From: Sporomusaceae bacterium
Lineage (GTDB): Bacteria > Bacillota > Negativicutes > UBA1444
Reading direction: 5' to 3'
DNA: 64,000 bases
Assembly: GCA_018434355.1 (NCBI GenBank)
Contig: JAHDPL010000032.1
Location: 1-64,000, forward strand
The stretch's first letter is position 1; each line of letters opens with the position of its first letter. Both the position numbers and the translations under genes were made by a program. Below are positions 16,302 to 24,795 of this stretch, one piece after another. The notes below the pieces were generated by a model, which saw nothing but the letters and a program-made list of their open reading frames with translations, did no database searches and had not been told where the DNA came from.

Positions 16302-17531
16302 CTAGTCCAGCGTGTGGATGACCATGCCATCGCGCAGTTTCGGCTCGAACCAGGTCGATTTGGGCGGCATGATTTCATTGGCGTCCGCCACCAGCATCAA
16401 CTCTTCAATCGAGGTCGGATACAGCGCAAAAGCGACGACAGCCCGTCCGGAATCGACCAATCGGCGCAGTTCGGCCATACCGCGAATGCCGCCGACAAAA
16501 CCGATCCGCTTGTCGGTGCGCGGATCCTGGACACCCAGCAGCGGCGCCAGCAGATTGTTCTGCAAAATGTTCACATCCAGCCGACTGAGTGCATCGGTAT
16601 GATCAAAGGTTCCCGGTTTGGAGGTCAGTTGGTACCAAGTGCCATCGAGATACATGCCGAATCGGTGCACCCGTTCCGGCTTGCCGGTTTCTTGGCCGCG
16701 GCCGCGCACCGGCTCGACGATGAATTTTTGCCCGAGTTTTTCCAAAAACGCTTGTTGCGTCGTCGCGCCCCAATCGTAGACAACCCGGTTGTAGTCGAGA
16801 ATACGCACCTCATCATGCGGAAACAGCACCGTCAGAAAGCGACCTGCATTGGGTCCGCTGCTGATCCGGCTGACACGGGCGGCCGCAGCGGCCCGATGGT
16901 GTCCGTCGGCGATATACAAACGCCCGACAGTTTCAAATGCGGCTTCGATTGCGCCTATGACCGCCGGGTCCGCAACTACCCACAGGCTGTGCCGGATGCC
17001 GTCTTCGGCGATGAAGTCGTAGGTCGGCGGTGTGGCCGTCACTGCCGCAACCTGGTCGGCGATGTCTTCATTGCGCCGGTACACCAGAAATACCGGGCCG
17101 GTTTGCGCGCCACTGCCGAGGATATGGTCTACCCGGTCCTGTTCCTTGTCCGGACGGGTCAGTTCATGCTTGCGGACTATGCCGGCTTCATATTCTTCAA
17201 CCGAACAAACCGCGGCAACGCCGGTCTGGACGTTTTCCCCCATCTGCTGTTGATACACATAGTAGCAGGCTGCCTCGTCGCGCATCAGCAAACCGCTTTG
17301 CACATATTCGGCCATTTTTTTGCCGGCCTGCTCATATACGATGGCCGCGTGGGAGTCCGTGTCCTCCGGCAGGTCTACTTCCGAGCGGGTCACCCGCAAA
17401 AAGCTCTGTGGTTTTTGCGCGACCATCTCACGGGCTTCCGCCGTATCCATCACATCATAAGGCAGGGAGGCAAACTCCGCCGCAACTGCAGCCTGCGGCC
17501 GCAGCGCCCGAAAAGGTTTAACCGTCGCCAT
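16302..17531 (-). CDS. DUF1015-family protein
   Basis: 409 residues with hallmarks of the DUF1015 family: VKPFRALRP at the start, ASLPYDVMDTAEAREM (about 21-36), SFLRVTRSEVDLP and the histidine-rich LYIADGHHRAAAA (about 205-217). Proteins of this family often sit beside serA and serC in Firmicutes, as here, but their biochemical role is not established to my knowledge; the GHHR motif suggests nucleotide or metal binding. ATG start with AGGAGG upstream; it follows serA by 36 bases. Confidence 0.85.
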   Translation of the reverse strand: MATVKPFRALRPQAAVAAEFASLPYDVMDTAEAREMVAQKPQSFLRVTRSEVDLPEDTDSHAAIVYEQAGKKMAEYVQSGLLMRDEAACYYVYQQQMGENVQTGVAAVCSVEEYEAGIVRKHELTRPDKEQDRVDHILGSGAQTGPVFLVYRRNEDIADQVAAVTATPPTYDFIAEDGIRHSLWVVADPAVIGAIEAAFETVGRLYIADGHHRAAAAARVSRISSGPNAGRFLTVLFPHDEVRILDYNRVVYDWGATTQQAFLEKLGQKFIVEPVRGRGQETGKPERVHRFGMYLDGTWYQLTSKPGTFDHTDALSRLDVNILQNNLLAPLLGVQDPRTDKRIGFVGGIRGMAELRRLVDSGRAVVAFALYPTSIEELMLVADANEIMPPKSTWFEPKLRDGMVIHTLD

Positions 17532-17567
17532 GTCATTGCCTCCTCCAAAATTTAGTCACTTCAGTTA

Positions 17568-19160
17568 TTATACCTGCAACGATTCAAAGTTGACCAGCGT
17601 TGCGCCAAGAATTCCATCGACCGCTTTCAGTTGTTCGAGCACCGGCGCGGGAATCGGCGACTGCACGCTGAGCACCATCATCTGGTTGCCGGCTTTTTCC
17701 GAACGACCCACTTGCATGCTGGCGATGTTGATCGACTGCGAACCGAGAATCGTGCCGACTTTGCCGATGATGCCGGGGCGGTCGATATGCGGTCCGATCA
17801 TCAGCCAGCCCTGCGGCACAAAGTCGACCCGGTAGTCGTTGATCATCACGATGCGGCCTTCTCTACCGAACAGCGTCCCTTTGACGCAGCAATAATCCTT
17901 GTCGGTCGTGACACGCACCTGGATCAGGTTGGCAAAATTCTCGGTGTCCTTGTTTTTGACTTCCTTGATCTTGATGCCGCGCTCTTTGGCCATGCCCGGC
18001 GCGTTGACGTAGTTGATCGATTCCTGCAGGATCGGGCTGAGCGCCCCTTTGATCACGGCCACGGTCAGCAGCTTGGTGTCGACTTCGCTGATGTTGCCGG
18101 CGTATTCCACGCTGATCGACTCGATCCGGCCGGGGGCCAGCGTCGCCGCCAGGCAGCCCATGTGTTCGGCCAGGTTGAAATAAGGCCGGATGACTTCCAG
18201 CACATGCGGCGGGATAGGCGCCATATTCACAGCCGTCGTGACCGGTTCACCGCGCAGAGCAGCCAGCACGCCATGCGCCACATCGACCGCGACCCCGACC
18301 TGGGCTTCCGCCGTCGAGGCGCCGAGATGCGGCGTGGAAATGACTTTCGGGTTCTTCAGGAGTGGATTGGCCGGATCGACCGGTTCTTTTTCAAATACGT
18401 CAATCGCAGCGCCGGCAACGATGCCGGCTTCGATCGCCTCATTCAGGTCGGCTTCGTCAATTACTCCGCCGCGGGCGACGTTGATGATGCGGACGCCTTT
18501 TTTCATCTTGGCGAAGGCTGCTTTGTTGATCAGTTTTTTCGTATCGGCTGTCAGCGGCAAATGCAGCGTGATGAAGTCGGCGGTGGCAAAAATCTCGTCC
18601 AGTTCGGCCAGTTGCACGCCGAGGGCTTCTGCCCGATCGGCCCGGATGAACGGGTCGTAGGCCAGAATGTTCATTTCCATGGCCAGGGCGCGTTTGGCGA
18701 CCCCGCTGCCGATCCGGCCCATGCCGAGAATGCCGAGGGTTTTGCCGCGCACTTCCACGCCGGTGAATTTGGGCCGTTCCCACAGCCCGCCTTGCATCGA
18801 GCAGTAAGCCTGCGGCACATTGCGGGCCATCGCCAGCATCATCGCCATGGTGTGTTCGGTCGCGGCGATGGTGTTGCCTTCCGGCGCGTTCAGTACGATG
18901 ATTCCTTTTTGTGTGGCTGCCTCGACATCGATATTGTCGACGCCGACACCGGCCCGACCGATGACTTTCAGGTTCTTGGCAGCGGCGATGACTTCTTTGG
19001 TCACTTTGGTTTCGCTGCGCACGACCAGCGCGTCATAGTCGGGAATCGTGGCGATCAGTTGCTCCGGCGTCATTTTTTGGATGCTGTCCACCGGGAATTC
19101 TTTGGCAAGTATATCGACGCCGGCTTGCGCCACCGGGTCGCTGACAAGTATTTTCGGCAT
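17568..19160 (-). CDS. serA: D-3-phosphoglycerate dehydrogenase
   Basis: 530 residues, the long three-domain form. N-terminal substrate domain ([16 protein letters not shown]), Rossmann domain with [18 protein letters not shown] (about 144-161), catalytic Arg/Glu/His region ending [13 protein letters not shown], then an allosteric substrate-binding domain and a C-terminal ACT domain (from about 458, [17 protein letters not shown]) that usually binds serine. It oxidises 3-phosphoglycerate to 3-phosphohydroxypyruvate with NAD, the first step of serine synthesis. It lies 138 bases after serC under the same T-box leader. ATG start with TTGGAGGG upstream. Confidence 0.97.
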   Translation of the reverse strand: MPKILVSDPVAQAGVDILAKEFPVDSIQKMTPEQLIATIPDYDALVVRSETKVTKEVIAAAKNLKVIGRAGVGVDNIDVEAATQKGIIVLNAPEGNTIAATEHTMAMMLAMARNVPQAYCSMQGGLWERPKFTGVEVRGKTLGILGMGRIGSGVAKRALAMEMNILAYDPFIRADRAEALGVQLAELDEIFATADFITLHLPLTADTKKLINKAAFAKMKKGVRIINVARGGVIDEADLNEAIEAGIVAGAAIDVFEKEPVDPANPLLKNPKVISTPHLGASTAEAQVGVAVDVAHGVLAALRGEPVTTAVNMAPIPPHVLEVIRPYFNLAEHMGCLAATLAPGRIESISVEYAGNISEVDTKLLTVAVIKGALSPILQESINYVNAPGMAKERGIKIKEVKNKDTENFANLIQVRVTTDKDYCCVKGTLFGREGRIVMINDYRVDFVPQGWLMIGPHIDRPGIIGKVGTILGSQSINIASMQVGRSEKAGNQMMVLSVQSPIPAPVLEQLKAVDGILGATLVNFESLQV

Positions 19161-19217
19161 GTTGTTTATCCCTCCAAGATTTTTTGATTTAGTGTTCTGT
19201 TCTTTTTGCTTGTTTGC

Positions 19218-19276
19218 AGGATTTGTTGGAATCGCTCCGACGCTGGCGCTTAACCTCCGCTATTTCCAACAAACCT
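19218..19276 (-). other. inverted repeat in the serC-serA gap
   Basis: AGGATTTGTTGGAA at 19218-19231 pairs with TTCCAACAAACCT at 19264-19276 with one bulged base; the loop can fold further. No T-run follows on the minus strand, so it is more likely an mRNA stability or processing element than a terminator. Confidence 0.5.
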
Positions 19277-19298
19277 GTTCCAAGCAACCTTTAACTCT

Positions 19299-20396
19299 TT
19301 ATCCGTTCTCTTTTTGAAACTTCAGCATCAGATCGCGCAGCGCCTGGCAGGATTCCAGCGGCACCGCATTGTAGGCCGAGGCGCGGCAACCACCGACGGA
19401 GCGGTGCCCGGCCAGACCGACAAATCCGGCCTGTTTGGCTTCGGCAAGGAATTTCTTTTCCAGTTCTTCCGTCGCCAGGGTGAAAGTGATATTCATCCGC
19501 GAGCGGGCCGCCGGAACGGCATGCCCTTTGTAAAAGCCGTTGCTGGCATCGATCGCGTCGTAGACGAGCGCCGCTTTTGCTTCATTCCGCGCGGTAATCG
19601 CCGCCAGTCCGCCCTGCTGCTTGACCCAGTCCAGCACCAGTCCCATCAGGTAAATTCCGAACGTCGGCGGTGTATTGTAAAGGGAGTTTTCCTTGGCGAA
19701 CGTGCCGTACTTTAGCATGGTCGGCAGCTGGGGATTGGCGGTGGCCAGGAAAGATTTTTTAATGATGACCAGCGTGACTCCGGCCGGGCCGAGATTTTTC
19801 TGTGCGCCGGCGTAAATCATGCTGAACTTGCTGACGTCGACCGGTCGCGACAGGATGTCGCTCGACATATCGGCAATGAGCGGCACATCGCCGGTGTCCG
19901 GGAATTCACGCCACTGCGTGCCGAATATCGTGTTGTTCGAGGTCAGGTGCAGATAGGCGGTGTCCGGTTGCAGCTGCAGTTCCGCCAAGGCCGGAATGCT
20001 GCTGAATTTGCCGGCTTTCGCGCTGGCCGCTTCATAAGTCTCGCCCAGCTTCTTCGCTTCATCCAGCGCCTTCTCGGACCAGGCGCCGGTTGTCACATAA
20101 GCGGCCTTTTTGCCGGCCGGCAGGAAGTTCAGCGGAATCATCGCGAATTGGAGGCTGGCGCCGCCCTGCAGGAACAGTACGTCATAGTCCTCGGGAATCG
20201 CCATCAGTTCGCGCAGCAGGACGATGGTCTGGTTGTGCACCGCCTCATACTCTTTGCCGCGATGGCTCATCTCCATGATGGACATGCCCGCGCCCCCGAA
20301 GTCGAGCAGCTCGCTCTGCGCCTTTTGCAACACGGACAGCGGCAGCGCCGACGGTCCTGCGTTGAAGTTGTGGGCCCGGTTTGTACTTGTTGACAC
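19299..20396 (-). CDS. serC: phosphoserine aminotransferase
   Basis: 365 residues starting at a GTG six bases after AGGAG; a GTG three codons earlier overlaps that site and is less likely. Family features: HNFNAGPSALPLSVLQKAQ at the N-terminus, MSHRGKEYEAVHN, FLQGGASLQF (phosphate/PLP binding), the PLP lysine in IYAGAQKNLGPAG, and VGGCRASAYNAVPLE at the C-terminus. It converts 3-phosphohydroxypyruvate and glutamate to phosphoserine. It is the first gene behind the serine T-box. No serB gene is seen nearby. Confidence 0.97.
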   Translation of the reverse strand: MSTSTNRAHNFNAGPSALPLSVLQKAQSELLDFGGAGMSIMEMSHRGKEYEAVHNQTIVLLRELMAIPEDYDVLFLQGGASLQFAMIPLNFLPAGKKAAYVTTGAWSEKALDEAKKLGETYEAASAKAGKFSSIPALAELQLQPDTAYLHLTSNNTIFGTQWREFPDTGDVPLIADMSSDILSRPVDVSKFSMIYAGAQKNLGPAGVTLVIIKKSFLATANPQLPTMLKYGTFAKENSLYNTPPTFGIYLMGLVLDWVKQQGGLAAITARNEAKAALVYDAIDASNGFYKGHAVPAARSRMNITFTLATEELEKKFLAEAKQAGFVGLAGHRSVGGCRASAYNAVPLESCQALRDLMLKFQKENG

Positions 20397-20440
20397 ACGA
20401 ATCACTCCTGTTTGTAAAATCTTGCTTCGAAAAAATAAAA

Positions 20441-20676
20441 CCTCTCGTCCCTGTTATAGGGACGAGAGGAAAAGTTACTCCCGCGGTGCCACCCAAGTTG
20501 CCGGAAATTCCGGCCTACTCTGTCCGCTGTATCGGGCGGTCCCCGTCATGATTCTTCACCAGCCGCTCCCGGGTGGACCTGTCTGTGCGGATTGCCGTCT
20601 CACACCAACCGACGGCTCTCTGAAATCCTGTCACCAGCAGTATCCCGCTCATCGCGTTCCTCTGTTGTTAAATTTA
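20441..20676 (-). promoter_or_regulatory. T-box leader (serine type) upstream of serC
   Basis: The minus strand carries GGGTGGCACCGCGGGAG (inside 20477-20498), the conserved T-box that pairs with the tRNA acceptor end, followed by an intrinsic terminator (CCTCTCGTCCCT paired with AGGGACGAGAGG, 20441-20469, then TTTTATTTTTT). Upstream lies a Stem I-like region with GCCGTC-GGTTGGTGTGA-GACGGC (distal arm), followed by AATCC; TCC at 20591-20589 is a candidate serine specifier codon. Uncharged tRNA-Ser should stabilise the antiterminator and switch on serC-serA. T-box and terminator are seen directly; the specifier is inferred from position and from the genes controlled. Confidence 0.93.
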
Positions 20677-20682
20677 TAACTG

Positions 20683-20711
20683 ATTATACTGTATACGTTT
20701 TGATAACGCAA
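20683..20711 (-). promoter_or_regulatory. sigma-A promoter of the serine T-box operon
   Basis: On the minus strand TTGCGT (20711-20706) and TATAAT (20688-20683) are separated by exactly 17 bases, just upstream of the T-box leader. Transcription should start near 20676. The remainder of the 371-base gap 20397-20767 holds the leader and a weak hairpin without a T-run near 20725-20755. Confidence 0.75.
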
Positions 20712-20767
20712 GTATTTTTTTAGCACGGTTGTCTTTTACCAAGACACACGTTGTGGCCAAGCCCTTT

Positions 20768-21457
20768 TTACAACAGTTGGATGCGTAGCCGCTCATGCGC
20801 ATAGACTTCCATCACCCAGGCGTCATAGTCATCATCCTTGATCGTAACAATCCCGTACATTTGCCGCATCGGCAGATAAATCTGGATGAAGTCGGTCGAC
20901 GCCACCGGGATGATATGCTGCAGCCCCTGTTTCTGGTTCATGATGACGATTTTTCCCGACCGGACAACTTGCAGATAGGTTTCAAACCAGATGTGTTCGG
21001 CCCGTTTTATGACATAAGTGGTTTCAGCGTCTGCACTCAGGTCGAAGCTGCGGCTTTCCGACAGGTAGAATGACCGGGTGGTCTTGAACGCCTTGTAAAC
21101 CAGCGGCATCCCGTAGCCGGCATGCTGTCGGAGAGCATTGATGTTGGCGAAAAAATAATAGCTGCCGCTCTTCAAGTTTTTGAACACGGCTTTGCCTGTT
21201 TCATCGGTTGTCGCCTTGCCGTTTTCCCTGCCGGTAAAATCGGCTATCATCGCATGCAGCGTAACGCCGCGAATTGGCGCGCCGTCCTCATCCTGCAACG
21301 TGACGGTCAATGTTGGCGGCGCGACTTTTGTCGGCGGGTCAGCCGGTTTGACGACATCCGGCGCTGCAAAAGCCGGCAGGCAAATCGCAAGCAGCAGAAT
21401 CAGCAGAAAAGTTGCCACCCTGAAGTGGTTCAGTCTGTTGCGGGTTGTTTTCATCAT
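20768..21457 (-). CDS. secreted protein with Ig-like (CnaB/transthyretin-like) domain, unknown function
   Basis: 229 residues from the second of two adjacent in-frame ATG codons, six bases after GGAGG (an earlier ATG overlaps the site). A signal peptide (FRVATFLLILLLAICLPAFA) is followed by a proline-rich linker and TLTVTLQDEDGAPIRGVTL...TDETGKAVFKNLKSGSY, the pattern of a carboxypeptidase-regulatory/CnaB-type beta sandwich (about residues 49-110). The remainder is beta-rich with no family I recognise. It is the last gene of the secretin cluster, 30 bases after the second secretin, and probably acts in the periplasm or outer membrane with it. Confidence 0.7.
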   Translation of the reverse strand: MMKTTRNRLNHFRVATFLLILLLAICLPAFAAPDVVKPADPPTKVAPPTLTVTLQDEDGAPIRGVTLHAMIADFTGRENGKATTDETGKAVFKNLKSGSYYFFANINALRQHAGYGMPLVYKAFKTTRSFYLSESRSFDLSADAETTYVIKRAEHIWFETYLQVVRSGKIVIMNQKQGLQHIIPVASTDFIQIYLPMRQMYGIVTIKDDDYDAWVMEVYAHERLRIQLL

Positions 21458-21493
21458 CTTCATCCTCCGCTGCGATCACACAATGGTGCGTAT

Positions 21494-22573
21494 TTAGAGC
21501 TGTTCCGGCAAAATACGGACCGATACCGTCAACACACCGACTTTATGAGTTAATTGGGTGGTTTTTTGGCTGAACAGATACTTCAGGTAAGGAATGTTCA
21601 TCAGAATCGGAATCCCGCTGACCGACTTTGTTTCGGTATCGCCGGCGAACACACCGACCACATACAGGTTGGTGTCGGCCTTGACGTACCCCATTGTGTT
21701 CAGTGTCTTGGTGGAAAACTCATTGGCGGTTGACTTTCCGACCACCACGGTACCGGTAATCATCGCCATCTGCATGTAGATATCCAGCCGGATCACACTT
21801 TCCGACGGATTTTCCGGATGATATTTCACGATGGTCGGCGTAATCTTCACGTCGCTGCTGATCGTCTGGGAAGTCAGCGTGGAATTCCCGTTGCTGTCTG
21901 TAGTCTGCAACGGCACGATCGTCTGGCTGAGCAACTGGCCCTGAATGCCGTTGGGGGTGTACAGATTGCTACCCATGATCACTTTGCTTTTCGACAGCGA
22001 CCGGTTGAGTTGGGCATTGAAGCCGAAGTAGCCGCTGGCCGGCAATGCCAAGCCATGTGTCAGCGTGTCGACCTTTGGCGCAGGATTGGCACTGAGGTCC
22101 ACCACCCGGGTCAGCGACTGAATCCCATAGGTCGCGTTGCCTGTCATCGACGACCAGTCGATGCCGGCCGTGAGGTTGTTGCTGATATCCAATTCGCGCA
22201 AATAGGCCGAGATAACGAGGCGATGCGGTCGGCCGGCCTCCGCCAGCAAGCCGCGCATTTTTTCCGCCGCGCCGCGCAAAGCGTTCTCGTCATTGCCGGA
22301 TAACAGCACCATTGCCGGCGCGCCCTTGGGCTCGAGTAGTGCCATCGACATGCCGGAAAACTCCGGCATCCCCTGCAGATACTGCAACAAGCCGGTAACT
22401 GCCTGCTCGTTGCCATAGATGACCGGCAGCATCACCGTGCCGTTTTCCACCACAATCTCAGGCAAACCGGTCTGCGGCGGCGCCGCTGCGGCGGCGCCGC
22501 AGATCAACAAACAAATCAGCGTCGCCATTAATAAACGGGACATCCTTCGGACCAGGCCACTGCTAATAATCAT
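21494..22573 (-). CDS. minimal secretin-domain protein 2
   Basis: 359 residues: a signal peptide (MSRLLMATLICLLICGAAAA), one small N-domain (about 35-125, ending AGRPHRLVISAYLRELDI, the layout of the last ring domain before a secretin barrel), and a secretin-like C-terminal domain with SKSKVIMGSNLYTPNG, SSDVKITPTIV, SVIRLDIYMQMA and GIPILMNIPYLKYLF ending VGVLTVSVRILP. True type II/III and type IV pilus secretins are longer, with several N-domains; none is present here. Its start codon overlaps the upstream secretin stop by 11 bases with GGAG inside that gene, so the two are translationally coupled. Confidence 0.8.
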   Translation of the reverse strand: MIISSGLVRRMSRLLMATLICLLICGAAAAAPPQTGLPEIVVENGTVMLPVIYGNEQAVTGLLQYLQGMPEFSGMSMALLEPKGAPAMVLLSGNDENALRGAAEKMRGLLAEAGRPHRLVISAYLRELDISNNLTAGIDWSSMTGNATYGIQSLTRVVDLSANPAPKVDTLTHGLALPASGYFGFNAQLNRSLSKSKVIMGSNLYTPNGIQGQLLSQTIVPLQTTDSNGNSTLTSQTISSDVKITPTIVKYHPENPSESVIRLDIYMQMAMITGTVVVGKSTANEFSTKTLNTMGYVKADTNLYVVGVFAGDTETKSVSGIPILMNIPYLKYLFSQKTTQLTHKVGVLTVSVRILPEQL

Positions 22574-23696
22574 AGCCCGTCTCCTTTTCCACCGGCAAAA
22601 TTCGCACGCCGACGGTCAGTATCGAAGCCATGTGCTGTAATGTATGGTTGTTGGTCGAGAAAATGCTCTTTAGCAATGGAATGTGCATCAAAATCGGAAT
22701 GCCGCTGCGTGACTTGGTTAGCGTATCACTGGCAAAAAGGCCGCCGATGATTTTGTTATTATCGGCTTTGACATAGTGCGTCGCCGTGAGGGTCTGCGTA
22801 GTATAGGCGGACGCCTGGGCATTATTGCTGAACGTTACCGTGTTGGTCGGCACGCTTAGCTGGATGACCACGTCGAGACGCACGATGCTCTCCTCAGGTT
22901 TGTCCGCATTGAAGTTCACGATAGTTGGTGTGATTTTCACGTCGCTGCTGATGGTCTGGGTGTTGAAGGTCACCTGATTACCGCTCCCGAGCGGCACCGG
23001 TATCGAGTCGTCGTTCTTCAGTTCGGCGGTCGCGCCGTTCACAATGGTGATTTCACTGCCGACGATAACTTTGCCGCGGGAGATCGTGCGGGTCAGATTA
23101 CCGACAATATTGGCAGGCATGTTGGCTAGGCCTAACGTATATCCGCTATCTGATTTTGTAGTCACGCCGCCGGTGGTGGTTACGGTCGAAGTGTTGGCTT
23201 GCGTAATGCCTCCCTGAAATCCATTGGAAAACCAGGACAATCCCACCGCATCGTCATTTTCGACCGTGATTTCCCGCAAATAGGCGGATACTACCAAACG
23301 GTGCGGCTGCCCCATCCGGCTCATGATCGTCTTCAGCTTCTGCACGGCATAACGCAAGGTTTCGTCGCCCTGGCCCGCCAGAAGAATCTTAGGCTTGGTC
23401 CCGACCGCAGAGTACAGGGTCATTTTTATTCCCTGAAAATCGGGGTCCTGCGCCAAGGCGCCAAGCAGCGACTGCACGGCAACATCATTGCCCGGCAGGA
23501 TCGGCAAAATCGCCACTCCGTTTACAATGCGGTAGCCTGCAACATTTGCGGCAACTGCTTCCGCCGGTGTTGCAGGAGCATTTACGCTGTTGGCGGGATT
23601 GGCGGCAAAACAGACAACCGGCGCGTTATGCCCCAGCAGCAGCATGATGGATAAAGCAAATACCCCTGCAGCGAATCGTTTCCGACAGTCCCTCAA
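22563..23696 (-). CDS. minimal secretin-domain protein 1
   Basis: About 377 residues if translation starts at the TTG five bases after GGGAG; an upstream TTG at 23711 is possible. Signal peptide (AAGVFALSIMLLLG...CFA), one N-domain (about 45-130, MSRMGQPHRLVVSAYLREITV), then secretin hallmarks: ISRGKVIVGSEITIVNGATA, DDSIPVPLGSG, SSDVKITPTIV, ESIVRLDVVIQLS and GIPILMHIPLLKSIF followed by ILTVGVRILP. It is a clear paralogue of the next gene and is presumably a partner in a mixed outer-membrane ring, or a duplicated ring. No GspE/PilB ATPase or pilotin gene is seen nearby. Confidence 0.82.
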   Translation of the reverse strand: MRDCRKRFAAGVFALSIMLLLGHNAPVVCFAANPANSVNAPATPAEAVAANVAGYRIVNGVAILPILPGNDVAVQSLLGALAQDPDFQGIKMTLYSAVGTKPKILLAGQGDETLRYAVQKLKTIMSRMGQPHRLVVSAYLREITVENDDAVGLSWFSNGFQGGITQANTSTVTTTGGVTTKSDSGYTLGLANMPANIVGNLTRTISRGKVIVGSEITIVNGATAELKNDDSIPVPLGSGNQVTFNTQTISSDVKITPTIVNFNADKPEESIVRLDVVIQLSVPTNTVTFSNNAQASAYTTQTLTATHYVKADNNKIIGGLFASDTLTKSRSGIPILMHIPLLKSIFSTNNHTLQHMASILTVGVRILPVEKETGYDY

Positions 23697-23739
23697 CGGC
23701 ACTCCCACCAATCAAAAATGTTATCCAACGGCGCCGGGC

Positions 23740-24753
23740 TTATTGACCGGGTGTTATCGCACCATGCGGCACGGCCATGAAAATCAGCGAGCAATTAGCG
23801 TAATCACCGGACTGCAGCAGCGCCACCAAATCGTAATTGATCCCCTGCACTACGCCGACGCCCGACAGATTCGAAAAGTTGGGGTACATCAGCGCTGCAG
23901 TGTTCAGGTAGGCCGGTTTGCTAAGCGAACCGGCCGTAATAGACGTCGGCGTCCAGCCGCTTTGCGAACCGGCAGCCTGGATGGTGAGCAGCTGCGTCAC
24001 TTTTTGCGTGCTGCTATAGGGAGGAGCTCCCATCGTCGCCGGGATATTGGTGTTGTTGGTAGACCAGCCGTAATTGTTGGTCCCGTCGCCAAAACTGAGG
24101 GCGTAGGCAGCCATATAAGAATATTTTCCCACCGACATCGCACTGGGAGTAGCAAATCCCTCCGACCCGGTCACCATGAAATTGAGCGCGGCAGTTTTAG
24201 CGTTTTGCTGGCCGGTAGTGCTGTTGATGACGATTGGCAAGGAAAAATAAGCCGTATGGGCGGCATATTTTTGATAGGGGTTCTGACTGCTGCCGTTCGC
24301 TTTGCTTGTCAAATCAATGCTGTTGGAATTGTAATTCTTATTGTTATTGGCGCTGGATTGGACCCAGGAATTGTTTGGGTTGCTCAGGCCGATCTGCACT
24401 GAGTGAAAGGCGAATCCGCTGCTGCCGCTCGCCTTGTTGCCGCCACCGCTGCTGTCGTCAGCGCCGGTAACCCCTTTCAACCAGAACGAGTTCACCGCGG
24501 TGGGCGTATTGGGAATCTGGGGGCCGGAGAACCCCTTCATGATATCGGTTTTATTGGTCGGATCACCCACATGGATTTCCCAAGGGGTCAGGTTGATGAT
24601 ATTCAGTACAGCCAGCATATTCATCGTCGGTTGCATATTCTGTCCCTGCGTATACGCCAAAATGCTGGCATACGGGGCATTGGCCGAAACCAGACTGCCA
24701 AAGCCAAGCAGGCACGCCATTAGGCAATAGCAGAGGATCTTTCTTGTAAGCAT
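23740..24753 (-). CDS. secreted protein, family A copy 2 (unknown function)
   Basis: 337 residues from an ATG eight bases after GAGG (a second ATG two codons earlier is possible). Signal peptide (ILCYCLMACLLGFGSLVSA) then PYASI. Compared with the copy at 26431-27432 it shares PYASI, INLTPWEIHVG, NSFWLKG, FAFHSVQIGL, the exact eleven-residue SFGDGTNNYGW, QLLTIQA and the C-terminal YDLVALLQSGDYANCSLIFMAVP. The composition (Asn, Ser, Thr, Gly rich, few Cys) suggests a beta-rich exported protein. I do not recognise a family. It precedes secretin 1 by 43 bases. Confidence 0.75.
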   Translation of the reverse strand: MLTRKILCYCLMACLLGFGSLVSANAPYASILAYTQGQNMQPTMNMLAVLNIINLTPWEIHVGDPTNKTDIMKGFSGPQIPNTPTAVNSFWLKGVTGADDSSGGGNKASGSSGFAFHSVQIGLSNPNNSWVQSSANNNKNYNSNSIDLTSKANGSSQNPYQKYAAHTAYFSLPIVINSTTGQQNAKTAALNFMVTGSEGFATPSAMSVGKYSYMAAYALSFGDGTNNYGWSTNNTNIPATMGAPPYSSTQKVTQLLTIQAAGSQSGWTPTSITAGSLSKPAYLNTAALMYPNFSNLSGVGVVQGINYDLVALLQSGDYANCSLIFMAVPHGAITPGQ

Positions 24754-24795
24754 TGCCATTTCCTCGCTTTATCGTTTATTTTCACCTATCCGCAA

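Noticed and set aside
16290-19187. Long plus-strand frames opposite DUF1015 and serA
   Set aside because: Antisense shadows of two clearly identified genes, with low-quality translations rich in His, Arg and Gly.
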